Below, piece after piece: positions 1 to 8,147 of a stretch of DNA of 64,000 nucleotides. The stretch lies in NCBI GenBank assembly GCA_018613035.1, contig JAGGRA010000019.1, forward strand, positions 1 through 64,000, written 5' to 3'. Source of the stretch: Pseudomonas sp. ISL-84 (lineage in GTDB: Bacteria > Bacillota > Bacilli > Bacillales > Cytobacillaceae). How positions within the stretch are numbered: position 1 is the stretch's first letter; each line of letters opens with the position of its first letter. The notes below the pieces were generated by a model. The model worked only from the letters and a program-made list of their open reading frames with translations, ran no database searches and had not been told where the DNA came from. Position numbers and translations under genes: made by a program.

Positions 1-129
1 ACGCACTACAGGAATGCTAAATCAGCCGTTTTAGAGGATATTCATTTTCCAGCTCCAATCAACACTTTATAAATAGATCGGAAGCCAAAAAGCTAGAGAA
101 TCACCGGAAACAAACAATAATAAAGCGGG

Positions 130-579
130 GTGGAAAATATCATCTGGGAATATATATTAGTTTTCATATTGGCCGCCATTCCATGGATAGAAATAGCGGC
201 AGTTATTCCAATTGCCATCGTGAAAGGGCTGAACCCTCTCCTTGTTGCCGTTTTATCATTTGGGGGGAATTTTCTGACTGTCTTCCTGCTGATTGTTCTG
301 TTTGAGCGTTTTCAGCTTCGGCGGAGTAAAAAGAAGGGGCCAGAGGAAAAAGAGAGCGGCCGGGCAAAAAGAGGCAAGAAGATTTGGAACCGATATGGAT
401 TACCCGGCTTGGCTCTTGCAGGCCCTATTCTTATTGGCACCCATATAGCTGCAGCAATCGCGATGGGACTTGGTGCAAAAAAACAATGGACCACCCTTTG
501 GATGGTCGTTTCGCTCGTATTATGGAGCGGAATTTTTGCCATCGCAACTCAATATGGCTTTGAGTTTTTCTTAGGCTAA
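130..579 (+). CDS. Small multi-drug export family membrane protein
   Basis: A 149-residue hydrophobic protein with about four membrane segments. An N-terminal pair of helices (about residues 5-30 and 33-60) is followed by a basic cytoplasmic stretch rich in Arg, Lys and Glu (65-85) and two more helices (about 92-115 and 120-147). The layout, with AIPWIEIAAVIPIAI near the N-terminus, fits the small multi-drug export protein family (PF06695), whose transport role is poorly established. The start is a GTG; an in-frame TAA nine bases upstream rules out a longer form, and the ribosome site is weak. It converges on sspI, with a hairpin between them. Family assignment is from recognition of the pattern only. 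Confidence 0.72.
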   Translation: MENIIWEYILVFILAAIPWIEIAAVIPIAIVKGLNPLLVAVLSFGGNFLTVFLLIVLFERFQLRRSKKKGPEEKESGRAKRGKKIWNRYGLPGLALAGPILIGTHIAAAIAMGLGAKKQWTTLWMVVSLVLWSGIFAIATQYGFEFFLG

Positions 580-582
580 TGG

Positions 583-629
583 AAAAACTGCACCTATTTG
601 TTAGTTGTGTCTAACAATGGGGTGCAGTT
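583..629 (-). terminator. Terminator for sspI
   Basis: The arms AACTGCACC (586-594) and GGTGCAGTT (621-629) pair, with an inner TGTTAG/CTAACA pairing. On the minus strand the hairpin is followed by a run of five T (bases 583-587 read in reverse), so it ends sspI transcripts. On the plus strand there is no immediate T-run, although it may also stop the converging gene. Confidence 0.7.
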
Positions 630-665
630 CATCAGAGAGCAATTTTTCTATTTTACGCGTCTTTG

Positions 666-878
666 TTATTTTAGCCCGCTTTCTAAAACTTGCAGCATTT
701 CCTGCTTATCATCTTCAGAAGAGTTTTTCCAAATGACTTCAAATAGAACGCCTAATCCAGGAAGCATTTTTTCTTCCCCATTTTGAATTGCATCTACAAT
801 TGTATCTTTTAGTTCGTCTTGAGAGTTGCCAGACACATTGTGTAAAATGGCATTACGCAGGTTTAAATTCACCTTCAT
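666..878 (-). CDS. sspI: Small acid-soluble spore protein SspI
   Basis: Encodes 70 residues that read through as SspI, a minor small acid-soluble protein of the spore core. Characteristic pieces are [20 protein letters not shown], then [19 protein letters not shown] and [18 protein letters not shown]. An upstream in-frame ATG would add 21 residues, but the ATG at 878 follows a good GGAAGGAG site and gives the usual family length. SspI genes are normally transcribed by sigma-G in the forespore. A CATAATA -10-like element lies upstream (903-909 on the minus strand), but I could not place a convincing -35 at proper spacing. It lies next to ysgA and pheS, as in B. subtilis. Confidence 0.95.
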   Translation of the reverse strand: MKVNLNLRNAILHNVSGNSQDELKDTIVDAIQNGEEKMLPGLGVLFEVIWKNSSEDDKQEMLQVLESGLK

Positions 879-1014
879 GCACTCCTTCCAGATATAATTC
901 GTTATTATGTTCTCTAATTTTGCTTTTATTATGTATTCCAAATAGGCTATAATGAAAAAATTGTATAAAAGAAATTCCAGACCAACAGGATTTTCTATAA
1001 AAGGAGAGACAGTG

Positions 1015-1764
1015 TTGAAGCATATTCAATCTGCAAAGAATCCAAAAATTAAGGATTGGAAGAAACTCTTAACAAAAAAAGAGCGGGATAAAACAGGAAC
1101 TTTTTTGGTTGAAGGCTTTCATTTGGTTGAAGAAGCGCTTGCAGGTAATCAGGTTTTGGAAATTATTTTAAACGAATCCAGGGACATGCCTCCTGGATGG
1201 GATTATGGAGATACCCCTGTAACTATGGTAACGGAGGAGATCATTGGGCTGCTGGCTGATACAGAAACGCCGCAAGGGATCCTTGCTGTTTGCGAACAGG
1301 CGAAGTCCTCTGCTGATGTGGAAGGCAATAGGTATTTGCTGATTGACGCGGTTCAGGATCCCGGCAATTTGGGGACCATGATCCGGACAGCAGATGCAGC
1401 AGGAATGGATGCCGTCATTGTGGGCGATGGAAGTGTGGATGTTTATAATCCAAAGGTTCTTCGCTCTGCTCAGGGCAGTCATTTCCATTTGCCGGTTATA
1501 AGGGGAGACCTGTTTGAATGGGTGAACAGGCTCAAAGAAAATAATGTAACTGTTTTTGGGACAGCACTAGAAAACGCCAGGGAATATACCGAGGCCGAAC
1601 ATGCCGAGTCCTTTGCCCTGCTGGTTGGGAATGAAGGAAGCGGTGTCAATAAAGACCTGTTAGCCCTAACAACTGCCAATCTCTATATCCCGATTTTGGG
1701 AAAAAGTGAATCGTTGAATGTAGCGGTCGCTGCCGGAATTCTGCTTTATCACCTAAGAAAATAA
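1015..1764 (+). CDS. ysgA: TrmH/SpoU-family RNA methyltransferase (YsgA-like)
   Basis: A 249-residue SPOUT-class 2'-O-ribose RNA methyltransferase. The N-terminal substrate-binding part opens with [19 protein letters not shown]. The C-terminal knotted domain carries the three SpoU motifs: [35 protein letters not shown] and [20 protein letters not shown]. The open frame extends 63 bases further upstream, but the AAGGAGAG site at 1001-1008 points to TTG at 1015 (or GTG at 1012), which matches the usual family start. A TATAAT lies at 948-953 without a clear -35. The exact RNA target is unknown. It sits upstream of pheS as in B. subtilis. Confidence 0.93.
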   Translation: MKHIQSAKNPKIKDWKKLLTKKERDKTGTFLVEGFHLVEEALAGNQVLEIILNESRDMPPGWDYGDTPVTMVTEEIIGLLADTETPQGILAVCEQAKSSADVEGNRYLLIDAVQDPGNLGTMIRTADAAGMDAVIVGDGSVDVYNPKVLRSAQGSHFHLPVIRGDLFEWVNRLKENNVTVFGTALENAREYTEAEHAESFALLVGNEGSGVNKDLLALTTANLYIPILGKSESLNVAVAAGILLYHLRK

Positions 1765-1793
1765 AAAATGGGCAGCATTTTTATGAAAACCGT

Positions 1794-1822
1794 TTGAAAC
1801 GGCATGAAGAATATACTATAAT
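1794..1822 (+). promoter_or_regulatory. Sigma-A promoter of the pheS T-box leader
   Basis: TTGAAA (1794-1799), a 17-bp spacer and TATAAT (1817-1822). Transcription would start near 1829, giving a leader of about 485 nt before pheS. Confidence 0.82.
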
Positions 1823-1828
1823 TAACAC

Positions 1829-2275
1829 CAAAATTATATGAAACAAACGATGACGGAGTACAGTACTTTGTTAATGCCTTTTCAGGGAGAAAATGCCTTA
1901 GACTGAAAGCATTTTTATTGGGATTGCAAGGGAAGTTTCATCTCCTGAGTTGGCATCGGGACCATTGAAAGTGAGAGAAATACCCGGCTGTGACAGAAAG
2001 CATACACTGTAGTTTGATAACTGTCTAGCTCCGGCGCCTAGGGGCTCGAGGTCATAAGCCAATATGTCAATAAGGTAAAAACCGACCTTCATGCCATCTT
2101 GCCTTATGCTTGTCGCCCCTGGGCAAGTCGCCTCCGCTTTTCGATGTAAAGATGTACCGGCATCAGCCGTTATCCCAATGAAGTGAACACGTGCTATATG
2201 TACATATATGTGTTAAAAAGGGTGGTACCGCGAAACCTCGTCCCTTTATGGGGATAGAGGTTTTTTGTTTTGGAA
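1829..2275 (+). promoter_or_regulatory. Phe-type T-box leader of pheST
   Basis: The conserved T-box AGGGTGGTACCGCG lies at 2219-2232, followed by an intrinsic terminator (AACCTC...GAGGTT with a T-run, about 2234-2273). Uncharged tRNA-Phe would pair with the T-box and favour the antiterminator, raising pheST expression. The region 1850-2020 is stem-I-like; a TTC followed by A at 1937-1939 is a candidate specifier codon, but I did not fold it rigorously. A family A repeat (2021-2142) sits between the stem I region and the antiterminator, so the leader is longer than usual. Confidence 0.88.
2021..2142 (+). repeat. Family A intergenic repeat inside the pheS T-box leader
   Basis: The element begins CTGTCTAGCTCCGGCGCCTA and ends near CCTCCGCTTTTCG. 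Outer arms pair imperfectly: TAGGGGCTCGAGGTCATAAG against CTTATGCTTGTCGCCCCT. It resembles a widespread Bacillaceae intergenic palindromic repeat. Related copies in this window are at 33704-33830, 37841-37869 and 61552-61611. Confidence 0.75.
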
Positions 2276-2313
2276 AAAAAGTAAAAGGAATCAATTAAAG
2301 GAGGATTTTTTAG

Positions 2314-3351
2314 ATGCAAGAGCGTTTAAAAGAACTGCAAACTGAAGCGTTGGAAAAAATCAGCACAGCTGCTGATTTAAAAGAACTAAATGATATCCGT
2401 GTATCTTATCTTGGTAAAAAAGGTCCAATTACAGAAGTTCTAAAAGGAATGGGGAAATTGTCAGCTGAAGAGCGCCCGAAAATGGGGGCCCTTGCGAATG
2501 AAGTGAGAGATAGTATTGCTGCTGGAATTGAGAAGAAGCAGAAACACCTTGAAGAAGCAGCGGTCCAGGAAAAACTGGCTGCTGAAAAAATTGATGTTAC
2601 TCTTCCAGGACGTCCTGTTAAAACAGGAAACCACCATCCATTAACACTCATTATCGAAGAAATTGAAGATTTGTTCATTGGAATGGGCTATACAGTGGCT
2701 GAAGGTCCTGAAGTTGAAAAAGACTATTATAACTTTGAAGCATTGAACCTTCCTAAAGGCCACCCTGCCCGTGATATGCAGGATTCTTTCTATATTACAG
2801 AAGAGATTCTACTTCGTACCCATACTTCGCCAGTGCAGGCAAGAACAATGGAGCAGCATGAAGGTAAAGGACCTGTAAAGATTATTTGTCCGGGTAAAGT
2901 GTATCGCCGTGATAATGATGATGCAACACACTCTCATCAGTTCATGCAAATAGAAGGACTTGTTGTGGATGAGAATATCCGTATGACAGATCTTAAAGGA
3001 ACACTTGAAGTATTTGCAAAGAAAATGTTCGGAGAAGACAGGGAGATTCGTCTTCGTCCAAGTTTCTTCCCATTTACAGAGCCATCTGTTGAAATGGATA
3101 TCTCTTGTAAAATTTGCGGCGGAAAAGGATGCAGCGTATGTAAAGGAACAGGCTGGATTGAAATCCTCGGTGCCGGAATGGTTCACCCGAATGTTCTTGA
3201 AATGGCAGGATTCGACTCCAAGAAATACACAGGCTTTGCATTCGGAATGGGGCCGGAGAGAATTGCTATGCTGAAATATGGTGTAGATGATATTCGCCAT
3301 TTCTATACAAATGATGTTCGATTCTTAAAACAATTTTCAATTCATGAATAA
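2314..3351 (+). CDS. pheS: Phenylalanyl-tRNA synthetase alpha subunit
   Basis: A 345-residue catalytic subunit of the heterotetrameric PheRS that charges tRNA-Phe. An N-terminal coiled-coil (about 1-85) is followed by the class II catalytic core. Motif 2 reads [19 protein letters not shown] and motif 3 reads [16 protein letters not shown] near the C-terminus. The start ATG follows AAAGGAGG. It is 23 bp ahead of pheT and forms one operon under the T-box leader. Length and motifs are normal for the family. Confidence 0.98.
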   Translation: MQERLKELQTEALEKISTAADLKELNDIRVSYLGKKGPITEVLKGMGKLSAEERPKMGALANEVRDSIAAGIEKKQKHLEEAAVQEKLAAEKIDVTLPGRPVKTGNHHPLTLIIEEIEDLFIGMGYTVAEGPEVEKDYYNFEALNLPKGHPARDMQDSFYITEEILLRTHTSPVQARTMEQHEGKGPVKIICPGKVYRRDNDDATHSHQFMQIEGLVVDENIRMTDLKGTLEVFAKKMFGEDREIRLRPSFFPFTEPSVEMDISCKICGGKGCSVCKGTGWIEILGAGMVHPNVLEMAGFDSKKYTGFAFGMGPERIAMLKYGVDDIRHFYTNDVRFLKQFSIHE

Positions 3352-3374
3352 AACGAGGTTGAGGAGGATATTAC

Positions 3375-5789
3375 ATGTTCGTTTCATATAAATGGCTTCA
3401 GGAATATGTTGATTTATCTGGCGTTACACCTGAAGATCTTGCAGAAAAGATTACAAAAAGCGGTATTGAAGTTGAAGGCGTAGAGGTTCTGAATGAGGGA
3501 ATAAAGGGTGTTGTCGTAGGTCATGTACTTGAAAGAGAACAGCATCCAAATGCCGATAAGCTTAATAAGTGTCTTGTAGATACAGGTGCGGGTGAGCCTG
3601 TACAAATCATTTGTGGAGCTCCCAATGTCGATAAAGGACAGAAGGTAGCTGTGGCAACAGTCGGAGCCGTACTTCCAGGCAATTTCAAAATAAAGCGTGC
3701 CAAACTTCGCGGAGAAGAATCAAATGGGATGATTTGCTCCCTGCAGGAGTTAGGCATTGAGAGCAAACTTGTCGCAAAGGAATATTCTGAAGGGATCTAT
3801 GTTTTCCCTGGAGAAGTTGAAGTTGGGCAGGATGCTATTGAGCAATTAAACCGTGACGATCAGGTTCTTGAGCTTGGATTAACGCCGAACCGTTCAGACT
3901 GCTTAAGTATGCTGGGGGTTGCCTATGAAGTAGCAGCCATTTTAGGCAGAGAAGTAGAACTTCCAGAACCTCAAGTGGAAACTGCATCTGAAAAAGCGTC
4001 TGATTATATTGATGTGCAGGTAGAAGCAGCAGAAGATAATCCATTGTATGTAGCAAAAGTCGTTAAAAATGTTAAAGTGGGTCCATCTCCAATTTGGATG
4101 CAGGCGCGATTAATGGCAGCCGGGATTCGCCCTCACAACAATGTGGTCGATGTTACTAACTACATCCTGCTTGAATACGGGCAGCCGCTTCATGCTTTTG
4201 ACTATGACCGTTTGGGATCAAAAGAAATTTTTGTCCGCAGAGCAAAAGAAGGTGAAGTCATTGTTACACTTGATGATGCCAAGCGTGAGTTAACATCTGA
4301 CCATCTTTTAATTACTAATGGCAGTGAGCCGATTGCACTTGCCGGCGTTATGGGCGGAGCTAATTCTGAAGTACAATCCGATACTAAGAATGTACTTATT
4401 GAATCAGCTTATTTCAAAGGTGCAACTGTAAGAAAGGCTTCCAAGGATCATGGCCTTAGAAGTGAAGCGAGCTCCCGTTTCGAAAAAGGAGTAGACCCGA
4501 ACAGAGTCAGGGATGCTGCAGAAAGAGCGGCCCAATTGCTTGCTGAATATGCTGGCGGTGAAGTGCTGGAAGGTTCTGTAGAGGCAGATTCACTCCAGAT
4601 TGAGCCAGCAGTGGTTTCCGTAACTCTTGAAAAGATTAACCGCGTGCTTGGTACAGCGTTGTCCATGAAGGAAATAGAGGAAATCTTTGCCCGCCTTCAA
4701 TTTGAAACAGCAGTTGATAATGATACAATCACTGTTACCGTGCCGACACGCAGAGGCGACATCACGATTGAAGAAGACCTAATTGAAGAAGTTGGCCGTT
4801 TATATGGCTACGACAATTTAACCTCTACTCTTCCGGTCGGAGCTTCTACACCAGGCCACCTTACAGAATATCAGAACAAACGCCGATTGGTCCGCCGATA
4901 TCTTGAAGGAGCCGGACTTTACCAGGCAGTGACCTATTCATTGACGAATGAAGCAAAGGCGACTCAGTATGCTTTGGAAGAGCGCAAACCTGTCCAATTG
5001 GCAATGCCAATGAGTGAAGACCGCAGTCTTCTTCGCTTAAGCATCGTGCCGCAGCTTCTTGAAGTATTAAAATATAACTCTGCACGTCAAAACGACAGCC
5101 TCGCTGTGTATGAAACAGGAGCCGTCTTCCTTTCCAATGGAAATGAGCAACTGCCTGAAGAACGAGAGCATCTGGCTGGAGCGGTTACTGGACTATGGGA
5201 AAGCCACCTATGGCAGGGGGAAAAGAAGCCTGTTGATTTTTACGTCGTAAAAGGAATTCTTGAAGGCTTATTTGATAAGCTGGGACTTTCCGATAAAATA
5301 GCTTTCAGACAGTTTGAAAAAGCTGGCATGCACCCGGGCAGAACGGCAGAAGTAGTGCTATCCGGAAATTCAGTTGGATTTGTCGGCCAAGTCCATCCAA
5401 CTGTAGAAAAAGAACTTGATCTAAAAGAAACCTATGTATTTGAATTGTCATTGAAAGCTATTTTGGAAGCAGAAGTTGCTCCATTGCAATATGAAGCAAT
5501 CCCCCGTTTCCCATCTATCACTCGTGATATTGCCCTTGTGGTTGAGAAGGGAGCTGCAGCTGGCGAGCTTGAAGCCATTATTAAAGAAGCTGGCGGCAAG
5601 CTATTAAAAGACGTTCATGTATTTGACCTGTACGAAGGCGAGCGTATGGAGCCAGGCAAGAAATCGATTGCCTTCTCCCTAAAGTACTTCGATCCTGAAC
5701 GCACATTAACAGATGAAGATGTAGCAAAAGCGCATGACAAAGTATTGGATGCTGTGAAGGAAAAAGCCGGAGCGGTATTAAGAGGATAG
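3375..5789 (+). CDS. pheT: Phenylalanyl-tRNA synthetase beta subunit
   Basis: An 804-residue beta subunit, the usual bacterial length. Domains in order are a tRNA-binding EMAP/OB fold (about 40-150), B3/B4 editing domain (about 210-385) with [21 protein letters not shown]5 domain (about 405-480), a catalytic-like core, and a C-terminal FDX-ACB anticodon-binding domain (about 710-804) with [15 protein letters not shown]. It corrects Tyr-tRNA-Phe mischarging and completes the alpha2-beta2 enzyme. A strong GAGGAGG precedes ATG. Transcription ends at the hairpin nine bases downstream. Confidence 0.98.
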   Translation: MFVSYKWLQEYVDLSGVTPEDLAEKITKSGIEVEGVEVLNEGIKGVVVGHVLEREQHPNADKLNKCLVDTGAGEPVQIICGAPNVDKGQKVAVATVGAVLPGNFKIKRAKLRGEESNGMICSLQELGIESKLVAKEYSEGIYVFPGEVEVGQDAIEQLNRDDQVLELGLTPNRSDCLSMLGVAYEVAAILGREVELPEPQVETASEKASDYIDVQVEAAEDNPLYVAKVVKNVKVGPSPIWMQARLMAAGIRPHNNVVDVTNYILLEYGQPLHAFDYDRLGSKEIFVRRAKEGEVIVTLDDAKRELTSDHLLITNGSEPIALAGVMGGANSEVQSDTKNVLIESAYFKGATVRKASKDHGLRSEASSRFEKGVDPNRVRDAAERAAQLLAEYAGGEVLEGSVEADSLQIEPAVVSVTLEKINRVLGTALSMKEIEEIFARLQFETAVDNDTITVTVPTRRGDITIEEDLIEEVGRLYGYDNLTSTLPVGASTPGHLTEYQNKRRLVRRYLEGAGLYQAVTYSLTNEAKATQYALEERKPVQLAMPMSEDRSLLRLSIVPQLLEVLKYNSARQNDSLAVYETGAVFLSNGNEQLPEEREHLAGAVTGLWESHLWQGEKKPVDFYVVKGILEGLFDKLGLSDKIAFRQFEKAGMHPGRTAEVVLSGNSVGFVGQVHPTVEKELDLKETYVFELSLKAILEAEVAPLQYEAIPRFPSITRDIALVVEKGAAAGELEAIIKEAGGKLLKDVHVFDLYEGERMEPGKKSIAFSLKYFDPERTLTDEDVAKAHDKVLDAVKEKAGAVLRG

Positions 5790-5797
5790 TAAAGAGG

Positions 5798-5827
5798 AAG
5801 GCAGCCTGTTGGGCTGCCTTTTAATTT
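5798..5827 (+). terminator. pheST terminator
   Basis: The perfect stem AAGGCAGCC/GGCTGCCTT with a 5-nt loop is followed by TTTAATTTT, nine bases after the pheT stop. Confidence 0.88.
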
Positions 5828-5852
5828 TGAAAAATTAGCCATTATAAAGCTA

Positions 5853-5951
5853 TTCGGCCGGTAAAAGGCTAAGTTCGGCCGGTATTTCATTGGTTTTGGC
5901 CGGTAAATATATAAAATTGGCCGGTAAATGTCCTTTTTTGGCCGATAAATC
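5853..5951. repeat. Five-copy motif array with exact 21-bp period
   Basis: The motif TT(C/G)GGCCGGTAAAT or a close variant occurs five times, with the GGCCGG (GGCCGA in the last copy) starting at 5856, 5877, 5898, 5919 and 5940. The interval is exactly 21 bp each time, while the sequence between motifs varies. It lies in the gap between the pheT and rnhC terminators. Confidence 0.9.
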
Positions 5952-6021
5952 CATCAATCAGCATCGATATCTCCTTGAAAACCAGTCATTCAACGAATAT
6001 GTGTTAGAAACCTACGTTTTT

Positions 6022-6057
6022 ACAAAGAAAACAACCAATCTTCCCAGATTGGCTGTT
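6022..6057 (-). terminator. rnhC terminator
   Basis: Read on the minus strand: AAACAGCCAATCT, a short loop, AGATTGGTTGTTT, then TTCTTTGT. It starts a few bases after the rnhC stop. Confidence 0.82.
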
Positions 6058-6062
6058 TCTAA

Positions 6063-7001
6063 TTACTTATATTTCCGGCTATTCAGCTTCATTGCTTTTT
6101 CAGTATTGGCAAAGTGCAGCTTCACAAACGCGGGCAGTGCTTCACGGCCTTTTTCCTTGATCAGTCGTGCAGCCGCTTCATCTACCTTGGGCCCGGCGCC
6201 CTTAGTAATCGTAAAACCAGCCTGTTTGCTTAAATTTTCGAAATGGCGTACAAATGCATAGCGGGCCAGTATGGATGCAGACGCTACTGCCAGGTGGATT
6301 CCTTCGGCTTTCGTGCTAAAAAAAACACGCTCCCTCTGGATGGTTTGCTGATTTTTTAAATAGTTAAAGTAAACTTCTTCTTTGGCAAATTGATCGATCA
6401 ATATAGCTTCCGGCTTTTCAGGAGCAATTTTACCAAGAACATGCCCAATCGCCTTATTATGCAGCAAAGCCTTAATTTTTCCCTGTGACATGCCTGATTG
6501 CTGCAGCTTGTTGTATTTTTCATTATGCAGTGTTAAAAGGCTATGTGGTACGATATCCTTAATTTGCTTAGCAATTTCAATGATTTTTTCGTCTCCAAGA
6601 TTTTTTGAATCCTTTACGCCAAGCTCCTTCAGTAAAGGGATTCGTTCTTTCTTTACATAAGCTGCGACAACGGTGATTGGGCCAAAGTAATCGCCGGTGC
6701 CAACCTCATCCGAACCTATCACTGAAAGGGTACTGATATTTTCCGGAAGGTTAGCTGCGGCCGGGCTTTTCTTTTTGCTTGGCTGGGCGCTACGTGTGGT
6801 ATCTCCCCATTTGTTGGCTTCTTGTTCACTTCCGCTCCCCTGGAATAAGACTTTGCCCGATTTGTAAGCGGTGATTGAACAGCCGGGAACCTTTGCTGCA
6901 AAGATACTTCCTGGAGGCTGCTTATCGTTCAAATGTCGGGAATAATAGGTCTTCATTTCTGAAATTTCATTTGCTTTTTTTAAAAGTACAACTTGGCTCA
7001 T
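6063..7001 (-). CDS. rnhC: Ribonuclease HIII
   Basis: A 312-residue RNase HIII, which cleaves the RNA strand of RNA-DNA hybrids. The N-terminal TBP-like substrate-binding domain (about 1-85) is followed by the type-2 RNase H fold. The signature GSDEVGTGDYFGPI lies at about 96-109, with acidic catalytic residues Asp98 and Glu99; further acidic positions appear in KDSKNLGDEK and LIDQFA. The N-terminal domain separates HIII from RNase HII. GAGGAGAT precedes the ATG. It is transcribed opposite to its neighbours, as in B. subtilis. Confidence 0.96.
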   Translation of the reverse strand: MSQVVLLKKANEISEMKTYYSRHLNDKQPPGSIFAAKVPGCSITAYKSGKVLFQGSGSEQEANKWGDTTRSAQPSKKKSPAAANLPENISTLSVIGSDEVGTGDYFGPITVVAAYVKKERIPLLKELGVKDSKNLGDEKIIEIAKQIKDIVPHSLLTLHNEKYNKLQQSGMSQGKIKALLHNKAIGHVLGKIAPEKPEAILIDQFAKEEVYFNYLKNQQTIQRERVFFSTKAEGIHLAVASASILARYAFVRHFENLSKQAGFTITKGAGPKVDEAAARLIKEKGREALPAFVKLHFANTEKAMKLNSRKYK

Positions 7002-7144
7002 TCTATATCTCCTCTATTGTTTATAATTTCAGTTTAGTGTTTTTTGCCTGATTACAGATTCATTTCCCAGCCTTCCTTATGGAAAAAGTTTTACATGAAC
7101 TATGCTCTTTTGACATGCTTTGACTTCCCACCAATATACGTTCA

Positions 7145-7153
7145 TGTTATGAT
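7145..7153 (+). promoter_or_regulatory. Extended -10 promoter of zapA
   Basis: TG-T-TATGAT forms an extended -10 (TG at 7145-7146, hexamer 7148-7153). A TTGACA at 7110-7115 and a TTGACT at 7120-7125 are too far away for normal spacing. Confidence 0.5.
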
Positions 7154-7190
7154 AATGAGTAGGATTCTTTAAAGAAGGAGGGCATGGACG

Positions 7191-7451
7191 TTGTCACAAA
7201 AAAATCGAACAAGCGTAGATATATATGGACAGCAATATGTAATAGTAGGCTCCGAGAGCTCCAGCCATGTTCGCCTTGTTGCTTCGCTGGTTGACGATAA
7301 AATGCGTGAAATCAGTTCGAAGAATCCTTCACTCGACATTAGTAAGTTAGCCGTACTAACCGCAGTCAATGCTGTTAATGATTATATAAAGCTAAAAGAC
7401 CGTCTGGAACGGCTGGAAAACGAATTAAATAGAGTAAAGGACGGAAAATAG
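7191..7451 (+). CDS. zapA: Cell division protein ZapA
   Basis: An 86-residue ZapA that promotes FtsZ bundling at the division ring. The core reads [17 protein letters not shown], then a helix with [12 protein letters not shown], and a C-terminal coiled-coil with [16 protein letters not shown] that mediates tetramer formation. The start is TTG, chosen because AAGGAGGG lies eight bases upstream; a nearby ATG at 7184 is out of frame. The cvpA-like gene begins two bases after its stop, so the two are probably cotranscribed. Confidence 0.95.
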   Translation: MSQKNRTSVDIYGQQYVIVGSESSSHVRLVASLVDDKMREISSKNPSLDISKLAVLTAVNAVNDYIKLKDRLERLENELNRVKDGK

Positions 7452-7453
7452 TC

Positions 7454-7996
7454 ATGCTGGATCTCGCAATTATCATTATATTAATTTTTGGCTTTTTCAT
7501 TGGGCTAAAAAGAGGATTTATCCTGCAATTAATTCATTTAACAGGATTTATTATCGCTTTTATAGTAGCCCGTATGTATTACCAGGAGCTTGCGCCCAAG
7601 TTGACATTATGGGTGCCATATCCAAGCTTTAGCAGCGACTCGGCGATTCAAACGCTTTTTGAGAATGCAAATCTTGAAGATGCTTACTATCGCGCCATTG
7701 CCTTTGTCGTGATTTTTTTTGCGGTGAAAATTCTGCTGCAAATTATTGGCAGTATGCTTGACTTTGTTGCGCATCTGCCGATATTAAAGCAGCTCAATGT
7801 TTGGGCAGGCGGAATACTCGGATTTATTGAAGTCTATCTTATCATGTTTATTCTATTATACATAGCCGCACTTGTTCCAATTGAAGTGCTGCAGGGACCT
7901 ATTAATAATTCCATTCTGGCGGAACAAATGGTTAAGAATACGCCTGTTCTCTCCAAGCAGTTAAAAGAAATGTGGGTTGAATATATGGCAGCGTAA
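7454..7996 (+). CDS. yshB: CvpA-family membrane protein
   Basis: A 180-residue integral membrane protein of the CvpA (colicin V production) family. It has an N-terminal helix (about 1-18), a GLKRGFILQLIHLTGFIIAF motif-rich second helix (20-40), then two further helices (about 75-95 and 110-138). CvpA relatives affect envelope homeostasis and biofilm formation, but the molecular activity is not known. It follows zapA by two bases with only a weak ribosome site, suggesting coupled translation. The adjacent zapA-yshB-polX-mutS2 order matches B. subtilis. Confidence 0.9.
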   Translation: MLDLAIIIILIFGFFIGLKRGFILQLIHLTGFIIAFIVARMYYQELAPKLTLWVPYPSFSSDSAIQTLFENANLEDAYYRAIAFVVIFFAVKILLQIIGSMLDFVAHLPILKQLNVWAGGILGFIEVYLIMFILLYIAALVPIEVLQGPINNSILAEQMVKNTPVLSKQLKEMWVEYMAA

Positions 7997-8026
7997 CTTC
8001 TCTATTTCTAGAGAAGTTTTCTTTTT
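7995..8026 (+). terminator. zapA-yshB terminator
   Basis: Stem AACTTCTC/GAGAAGTT overlapping the stop codon, followed by TTCTTTTTG. Confidence 0.75.
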
Positions 8027-8082
8027 GAAAGGCTAAAAGCAACATCACTTTACGGAAAAAGCCTTTTGAAAATGGCCCTGAT

Positions 8083-8112
8083 TTGAAGTTGCACTGCTAA
8101 ATAAGAGATAAT
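8083..8112 (+). promoter_or_regulatory. Putative sigma-A promoter of polX
   Basis: TTGAAG (8083-8088), an 18-bp spacer and GATAAT (8107-8112), 36 bases before the polX start. Confidence 0.6.
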
Positions 8113-8147
8113 ATTGATACTAATACTGTTACGGGCAGGTGGTTTGA

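Noticed and set aside
903-941. Sigma-G promoter of sspI
   Set aside because: CATAATA elements are present, but no -35 lies at 17-18 bp, so no promoter call was made.
1898-2092. Minus-strand open frame in the pheS leader
   Set aside because: It lies within the T-box leader and family A repeat, has no ribosome site and encodes nothing recognisable.
2021-2142. Insertion sequence in the pheS leader
   Set aside because: No transposase frame or flanking target duplication is visible; it is classed as a non-coding repeat.
5890-6261. Plus-strand open frame after pheT
   Set aside because: It is produced by the 21-bp motif array (a repeated LAGK pattern) and then runs antisense to rnhC; no ribosome site.
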